Below, piece after piece: positions 14,319 through 19,420 of a stretch of DNA of 19,420 nt. Below the pieces are notes generated by a model. That model saw only the letters and a list, made by a program, of their open reading frames with translations, did not search any database and was not told where the DNA came from. How positions within the stretch are numbered: the first letter of the stretch is position 1; each line of letters opens with the position of its first letter. The translations under genes were made by a program, and so were the position numbers. This stretch comes from Parachlamydiaceae bacterium (GTDB taxonomy: Bacteria; Chlamydiota; Chlamydiia; Chlamydiales; Parachlamydiaceae): the NCBI GenBank assembly GCA_030679615.1, contig JAUXSJ010000103.1:1-19420 (forward strand). The letters run 5' to 3'.

Positions 14319-17207
14319 TCACTCGCTTTTTTGAAGGGATTCAATTTTACTAGCCATTTCTTCCAATTCCAAATTACCTTGTGAAAATTGTTGCTTCAAT
14401 TTTTCAATCAAAGCACTTGGTGCTTTATTTACAAAGTCTTCATTAGATAGTTGTTGTTCGATCTTATATAATGAAAGAATGAGCTTTTCTTTTTCTTTGT
14501 TTAAACGTTGAATTTCTTGTTGAATCATCTCTTTTGGCAATGGAATCATGATTTTAATCGCACCATAAACGCCAGTACTTACAAAACCTAAAGAAGGTTC
14601 TTTAGATTGCACATATATCATCTGTGTTTTAACTAATGCAGAAATAATCGATGTGTTTTCTTGAATAAGCTGCCAAATAGGGTCGTGATTATTACCTACA
14701 ATATAGACATCCGTGGCTATAGCTGGAGATAGATTCATTTCTCCTCGAATATTTCTAATTGTATAAACAATCTGTTCCATTAATTTAAATGATTCTTCTA
14801 CGTCTTGTTTAATATTTTCTTCTTGAATACATTGTGGGTATGGAGAAACCATACAAGCTGATGCTTGTAATGCTTTTATGCATTCTTTAGTATAAAGATC
14901 CCTTCCATTATGATTGGAATGGTTTTCTTCTTCATGATTTTCGATTCCTTGAAGGTGTTCTTTGAGTAAATGGAATAGTTCTTCAGTGATGAAAGGAGCC
15001 ATAGGGTGCATGAGGCGAATCGCCTGACAAAGAATTATAACAAGAAGTTTTTGTTTGTTTGTCCTTTCAAATGAAGTCCCTGATTTACCAAATAAAATGG
15101 GCTTTGAAATTTCTACATAATAAGCACAAAATTCTTTCCAAAAGAAATTATAGGATTCAAGTGCGGCTTGATCAAATTGATAATTCTCTAAATGTTGATT
15201 CACAGTTTTAACAGTCCGATTAAGGATAGAAAGAATCCAATGATCTTCTAATCGAAACAGTGAAAGATCTAACCCCTGTATGAATTGCATATGATCTAAA
15301 GCTGATAAACCTTGAACTTCATTTTCATTCAGATTCATTAGAACAAAACGGGCACCATTCCAAATTTTATTGGTAAAGTTTTTAAATTCTTCAAAGCGTC
15401 GCCGATCCAAATCAATTTGCCGTGCTTGAGTCGCGCTTGCACAAAGTGCCATTCTCACTGCATCTGTTCCATATTCTTCAATCATTTCTAAAGGATCAAT
15501 GATATTTCCTTTAGATTTCGACATTTTCTCCCATTTGGAATAAACATCTTTTGGAGTTGGTTTGCCTAAATCAAAAGCTAAGCGTTCTTCATTTGAAACA
15601 TAGGAAATGCCCCCATCTGATCGATCCCTCCAATAAGATTTCCCATAAATTAGCCCATGCAAAAATGTTTTTGGGAAGGGAAGTTGACCCAATGCAAATT
15701 CTCCCATCGCCATCATTCTTGCTACCCAAAAAAATAGAATATCGTGTCCCGTCACTAAAATGGAATTAGGGTAAAATTTAGCCAATTCAGGAGTGTTTTC
15801 AGGCCATCCAAGGGTAGAAAAAGGCCAAAGAGCGGATGAAAACCAGGTATCTAAAACATCAGGATCTTGAATCCATTCATCAGGATTGTTTTGAACTTCA
15901 TCCGGTGCTCCTTCACCATCATAACAAATAAATCGGTGGGGGTCATCAATGTGATACCAAATAGGGATACGATGTCCCCAAATAAGCTGACGACTAATGC
16001 ACCAATCACGCAGGTTATCAATCCAATGAAAATAAGTGCTTTCCCAGTTATTAGGAATCAATTGAATTTTACCGCCAGTCACTGCTTCGCTTAAGTATTT
16101 AGCAAATCCTTCCATACGAATAAACCATTGTTTGGAAAGATAGGGTTCAATGGTCGCCTTGGAACGATAGGAAATACCGACTCGATTGACATGAGGCTCA
16201 ACTTTTTCTAGAAATCCTTCTAAGGCAAGTTTTTTAATAACTGCTTCACGAGCATCTAAAATGGATAAACCTTCAAATTCTCCTCCATTTTCATTAATAT
16301 AGCCATCCGGAGTCAAAATATTAATCATTGGAAGTCGATGAGTCAATCCCATTTGATAATCGTTATGGTCATGCGCTGGAGTCACTTTAACAACACCTGT
16401 ACCAAACGCAGGATCAACATGATGGTCTGCAATAATTGGAATTAAGCGATTTGAAAGAGGAAGTTTTACTTTTTTTCCAATAAGTGCGGAATATCTTTCA
16501 TCTCCAGGTGAAACAGCAATTGCGGTATCACCAAGCATTGTTTCAGGTCGAGTAGTAGCGACATATAAAACACCTGAATCATCTGCTAGTGGATATTTTA
16601 AATGCCAAATAAAAGATTGACGCTCTTCATATTCCACTTCGTCATCTGCTAAGGCTGTTTGAGTGATAGGGTCCCAATTCACTAAATAATCACCTCGATA
16701 AATTAAACCCTCTTCAAAGAGCTTCTTAAAAATGGTACGAACAGCTTGATTATTTCCTTCATCCATTGTGAAGCGTAAACGAGACCAGTCACATGAGCAT
16801 CCGAGTGTTTTGATTTGCTCTAAAATTCTCGATTCGCTTTTTTCCTTCCATTCCCAAATGTGAACTAAAAATTCTTCACGGGAATAGTCTTTTCTGCCTT
16901 TACAGGTCGTTCTAATAAGATGCTGCTCCACCACAGTTTGAGTGGCAATACCAGCATGGTCAGTTCCTGGAACCCAGAGAACCTCATCTCCCATCATTCT
17001 TCTCCAGCGAATAAGAATATCCTGGAGTGTGTTTACCAAGGCATGACCCATGTGTAGGACGCCTGTCACATTAGGAGGAGGCATTACAATACAATAAGAA
17101 GGCTTAGGCGAATGAGGGTTTGCTTTAAAAAAATTTCCAGCTAACCAAAATTGATACCATTTTGAATCAACAAGTTTAGCGATATAGGCTTTAGGTAAAT
17201 CTTTCAT
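14319..17207 (-). CDS. valS: Valyl-tRNA synthetase
   Basis: Charges tRNA-Val with valine in the cytosol. 962 residues, usual for the bacterial enzyme. The class I signature is HMGH at residues 52-55 within PPPNVTGVLHMGHAL; KMSKS is at 561-565. The editing (CP1) domain contains the typical ATTRPETMLGDTA block. The C-terminal end has the ValRS coiled-coil arm rich in Lys and Glu (about residues 885-940). The ATG overlaps the TGA of the upstream small membrane protein gene by four bases (ATGA), so its translation is probably coupled to that gene. A repeat-built hairpin follows the stop codon. Confidence 0.98.
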   Translation of the reverse strand: MKDLPKAYIAKLVDSKWYQFWLAGNFFKANPHSPKPSYCIVMPPPNVTGVLHMGHALVNTLQDILIRWRRMMGDEVLWVPGTDHAGIATQTVVEQHLIRTTCKGRKDYSREEFLVHIWEWKEKSESRILEQIKTLGCSCDWSRLRFTMDEGNNQAVRTIFKKLFEEGLIYRGDYLVNWDPITQTALADDEVEYEERQSFIWHLKYPLADDSGVLYVATTRPETMLGDTAIAVSPGDERYSALIGKKVKLPLSNRLIPIIADHHVDPAFGTGVVKVTPAHDHNDYQMGLTHRLPMINILTPDGYINENGGEFEGLSILDAREAVIKKLALEGFLEKVEPHVNRVGISYRSKATIEPYLSKQWFIRMEGFAKYLSEAVTGGKIQLIPNNWESTYFHWIDNLRDWCISRQLIWGHRIPIWYHIDDPHRFICYDGEGAPDEVQNNPDEWIQDPDVLDTWFSSALWPFSTLGWPENTPELAKFYPNSILVTGHDILFFWVARMMAMGEFALGQLPFPKTFLHGLIYGKSYWRDRSDGGISYVSNEERLAFDLGKPTPKDVYSKWEKMSKSKGNIIDPLEMIEEYGTDAVRMALCASATQARQIDLDRRRFEEFKNFTNKIWNGARFVLMNLNENEVQGLSALDHMQFIQGLDLSLFRLEDHWILSILNRTVKTVNQHLENYQFDQAALESYNFFWKEFCAYYVEISKPILFGKSGTSFERTNKQKLLVIILCQAIRLMHPMAPFITEELFHLLKEHLQGIENHEEENHSNHNGRDLYTKECIKALQASACMVSPYPQCIQEENIKQDVEESFKLMEQIVYTIRNIRGEMNLSPAIATDVYIVGNNHDPIWQLIQENTSIISALVKTQMIYVQSKEPSLGFVSTGVYGAIKIMIPLPKEMIQQEIQRLNKEKEKLILSLYKIEQQLSNEDFVNKAPSALIEKLKQQFSQGNLELEEMASKIESLQKSE

Positions 17208-17656
17208 GAAAGTTTTAAGTCTTTTTTGAAGGGATTAAAATAATTTGAAAAGTGGCGATAAGCAAGAAGAAAAATATAATAGGCAATAAAAAATACACCG
17301 GTCACTTTTAAACATTGATACAAAGTAAGAGGTTCTCTAAAAAGGTGAGAAATTATTTTAGCAACAATAAATGTCGTAGAAATATGCATGATTTGTTCAA
17401 TTCGTAATAAAACTTTATTTTCTTTTGACCATGGAATTTGTTTGATTCCTTGTTGAAGCAAATAACTTGATCCGTAAAAAATCGCAGAAAAAGTAATCGC
17501 TCGTTCAGAATAAATGGATAGAAAATAGTTTGTTCCTACGAAAGATAGGCCTGTAAAAAAAATCAATTGAACTTCATGATAATAAGAAAATTTTTTCTGA
17601 GTCATTTCATGCAACTGTTTGAAGCATGAGAAACTGTAGCTTGAATGAACTGACAT
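17204..17656 (-). CDS. Four-helix membrane protein, unidentified
   Basis: 150 residues with four hydrophobic stretches, about 30-48, 53-69, 89-105 and 114-133, a polar N-terminus of 28 residues and a lysine-rich C-terminus (PFKKDLKLS). The ATG has AAAGGA about 6 bases upstream. Its stop overlaps the valS start, so it is the first gene of a two-gene unit. I do not recognise the family and see no catalytic motif. No functional link with valine charging is evident; the pairing may simply be an inherited operon arrangement. Confidence 0.7.
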   Translation of the reverse strand: MSVHSSYSFSCFKQLHEMTQKKFSYYHEVQLIFFTGLSFVGTNYFLSIYSERAITFSAIFYGSSYLLQQGIKQIPWSKENKVLLRIEQIMHISTTFIVAKIISHLFREPLTLYQCLKVTGVFFIAYYIFLLAYRHFSNYFNPFKKDLKLS

Positions 17657-17687
17657 GAATTTCCTTTGATTTATCCATCAATCAATC

Positions 17688-17834
17688 ACGCGTAAAATTA
17701 CAGGTGAACAGGATAAATAATGACGTCAATTTATTATTGAATTTCATTTTTAATTTATACTAGTTTCATTGTGGTAGACGTCATTATCCCGTGTATCCTG
17801 TTCTTTATCCTATCCATCCTGTAATTTTATGCGT
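17688..17834. repeat. CAGGAT/ATCCTGT short-unit inverted repeat
   Basis: Left arm 17688-17728 and right arm 17777-17834 match as reverse complements at both ends (ACGCRTAAAATTACAGG outside, ATAATGACGTC inside). The right arm carries two or three extra units of about 11 bases (ATCCTGTTCTT, TATCCTATCC, ATCCTGTAAT), where the left has one. The arms therefore differ by whole units. It fills the gap between the glycosyltransferase gene and the membrane protein-valS unit. A worn relative is at 8990-9060. Confidence 0.8.
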
Positions 17835-17862
17835 CGATTATAAGGATAACGCGATGAATTCA

Positions 17863-18774
17863 TTATTTGCAAGAATTGATGAAATCATCGACTCCCTGTA
17901 AATAGGATTCAGTATAAATATGATAAGCAGGATGATGGGTGTCGACATGCAAGTCAAGTCCAAGGGCCAAAGCACGGATACAAAAATGGCGATCCTCTCC
18001 CCATATCGTTAAATTTGGAATTTTTTTAAAAGAAATATCTTCTTTTAAAGCGTTTTGACTAATCAATGTACAAGCCCCTAACCCACCAACTTCATAAACT
18101 CCAGGAACCCTTAGCATGTTATGAAATTTTTGACGCCTTTTTTGAATTTCTTCAATACTTAAAGTTTCTCCAATTTCAATTTCAAAATCCGTAAATAAAT
18201 CATACAGCCACACTTGTGGATATTCTGTAGGGTCAGTTCCCCAACGGGTCCAAAAAATATTGCTAATGATGTCTTTATTGGATTTGATTAATTGTTCGAT
18301 TGTATTGGGGTGAAGAACAATGTCAGAATCAATTAAAAAAAGATAATCATAATGTTCTGTTCTTGCTTTATTAATCATTTCATCTTTAAATCTAGCGACT
18401 TTCCACATGATATTATCAGTCCAATAATGAATCGTATCATCACAAACATAAATATCCGAAGCGTCTGTCCGATTCATTGAATTTCCAATGAGATACCATT
18501 TAGAAGGTGTATTTAAAAGAAAATCTAATAAGATTTTTCTGGATTCCAACTGATCGTTATCATCGATGAAAAAAAAATCGATAGAATAAGTTACCTGCTC
18601 TAAGCGATTTAAAGAATCTAAAAATTGTTTGAGGATAGCGGGTTTTTGCCTAATCGGGCTGGCAATTAAAATTCTTTTTTTTGGGTTGCAAGGCTTCTCT
18701 TCTCCATGCAGTTTGATAAAAGGGCAATAAAAAAGAATGATAGTAAGTAGAGTTTGGAAAAGGAAGCCATGCAT
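17863..18774 (-). CDS. GT-A-fold glycosyltransferase with N-terminal signal/anchor sequence
   Basis: 303 residues. Residues 1-24 are a hydrophobic signal or anchor (FQTLLTIILFYCPF), then the fold begins with KKRILIASPIR. A metal-binding DSD motif is at 149-151 in YLFLIDSDIVLHP. GVYEVGGLGACTLIS (225-239), WGEDRHFC (258-265) and HHPAYHIY (280-287) form the acceptor/catalytic side. The layout resembles GT2-like and Anp1/GT62-like mannosyltransferases, but I cannot name donor or acceptor. The ATG has GAGGG about 8 bases upstream and lies 13 bases after the methyltransferase stop, so the two form an operon, perhaps for a modified surface glycan. If the signal is real the catalytic domain would be outside the cytosol, away from usual bacterial nucleotide sugars. 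Confidence 0.75.
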   Translation of the reverse strand: MHGFLFQTLLTIILFYCPFIKLHGEEKPCNPKKRILIASPIRQKPAILKQFLDSLNRLEQVTYSIDFFFIDDNDQLESRKILLDFLLNTPSKWYLIGNSMNRTDASDIYVCDDTIHYWTDNIMWKVARFKDEMINKARTEHYDYLFLIDSDIVLHPNTIEQLIKSNKDIISNIFWTRWGTDPTEYPQVWLYDLFTDFEIEIGETLSIEEIQKRRQKFHNMLRVPGVYEVGGLGACTLISQNALKEDISFKKIPNLTIWGEDRHFCIRALALGLDLHVDTHHPAYHIYTESYLQGVDDFINSCK

Positions 18775-18787
18775 TTATTTGTACCCT

Positions 18788-19420
18788 CTATTTTTTAGTA
18801 TCATGTTTTAAAACACAGCGGAATATTTTTAAAGGACCGCTCTCTAATGCGTTTTTAGGAATGTTTACATCTACTGGTCCAGCAGGCACGAGCCCAGCTT
18901 TTTTTGCAGATAAGAATAAATGAGGTAATGAAACACTTGGAAAATCGCATGTCAGTACAATCAATCCGTCAGGCTTTAGATGTTTTGAAAAAGCTTGTAA
19001 AGTCGCTTCCCTTGTTGGTTCAGACAAGTCTTCAAACATTGAAATACAAAAAATACGATCAAAAAGAGGCATTTTTTCATCTAAAGTATTGACCGGAGAT
19101 TGAATTCGTGTCACATCATCCCATAGTGATTGATCATTCGCAACGACTTTATAAGCTTGTTCACCAAGATCGTCAAATGTTTCTCTTATAATCGAATCTT
19201 TTTCAATAACCCTAACATCGGTATCACATGCCCAAGTCTCTTTACATGTTTTTCCAAGATACCACTTAAGGGGATGGCTAATCCCACAACCTGCATCGAG
19301 AACAACATAATCGGGTCCTGCAAATTGAGCTGCCCAACCATATTCTTGAGGCCTGCTCCACCAGGTATTACGTAAAGGAATGTCGATTAAATGACTTACT
19401 TTTTTGTCAGAATTCAACAT
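18788..19420 (-). CDS. Class I SAM-dependent methyltransferase (may extend past window edge)
   Basis: At least 210 residues. SAM-binding motif I is VVLDAGCGISHPL (39-51), the acidic residue after strand 2 is D66 in WACDTD, and a post-motif block reads FDRIFCISMFEDL; LKPDGLIVLTCD matches the strand-5 region typical of small-molecule or sugar methyltransferases. An ATG coincides exactly with the last base of the window, so this may or may not be the true start. It precedes the glycosyltransferase gene by 13 bases on the same strand, suggesting that both act on the same sugar or glycolipid. Substrate unknown. Confidence 0.8.
   Translation of the reverse strand: MLNSDKKVSHLIDIPLRNTWWSRPQEYGWAAQFAGPDYVVLDAGCGISHPLKWYLGKTCKETWACDTDVRVIEKDSIIRETFDDLGEQAYKVVANDQSLWDDVTRIQSPVNTLDEKMPLFDRIFCISMFEDLSEPTREATLQAFSKHLKPDGLIVLTCDFPSVSLPHLFLSAKKAGLVPAGPVDVNIPKNALESGPLKIFRCVLKHDTKK

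Overview
The window is AT-rich bacterial DNA, most likely from a Parachlamydiaceae-type amoeba symbiont (Protochlamydia/Parachlamydia-like, phylum Chlamydiota). This rests on the look of the proteins, the overlapping folD-apbE pair (as I recall, these genes also sit together in Chlamydia trachomatis), a membrane-anchored OppA-like protein of about 700 residues, and glycogen phosphorylase. It is inference from memory, not a database match.

Layout. Positions 1-6147 (minus strand) read 60-residue membrane protein > SafE/TauE-like membrane protein > peptide-binding protein > 478-base gap with a 104-bp-arm inverted repeat > oppB-type permease > oppC-type permease, which runs off the left edge. The two permeases and the binding protein form a peptide importer of the Opp/Yej class; its ATPases are not in view. 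Divergently, glgP (6430-8985, plus) encodes glycogen phosphorylase. Next comes an island of about 3 kb (8986-11938) with no core genes. It holds a 768-base stretch of repeats and gene fossils (a decayed piece of the neighbouring secreted-protein gene and a decayed piece of glgP), a choline-kinase-like protein with a signal peptide, and two tandem, distantly paralogous secreted two-cysteine proteins on the minus strand. Core genes resume with folD and apbE (plus; folate one-carbon metabolism and flavinylation of exported proteins), overlapping by four bases. A 51-residue DUF3309 gene (13948-14103, minus) follows. On the minus strand a small membrane protein overlaps valS by four bases, and upstream of it lie a glycosyltransferase with a signal sequence and a methyltransferase that ends at the right edge.

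The most unusual property is the intergenic DNA. At least five unrelated families of hairpin or short-unit repeats occupy gaps between genes: AGGCC/GGCCT nested palindromes, CGCAGAGA units, twin GACAAGTC-core hairpins, 9-base GTCCCTAAT units, and CAGGAT/ATCCTGT units. Most consist of two inverted arms. They lie at operon boundaries and none is in a gene. Two families occur twice in the window. No tRNA, rRNA, CRISPR array or complete insertion sequence was recognised.
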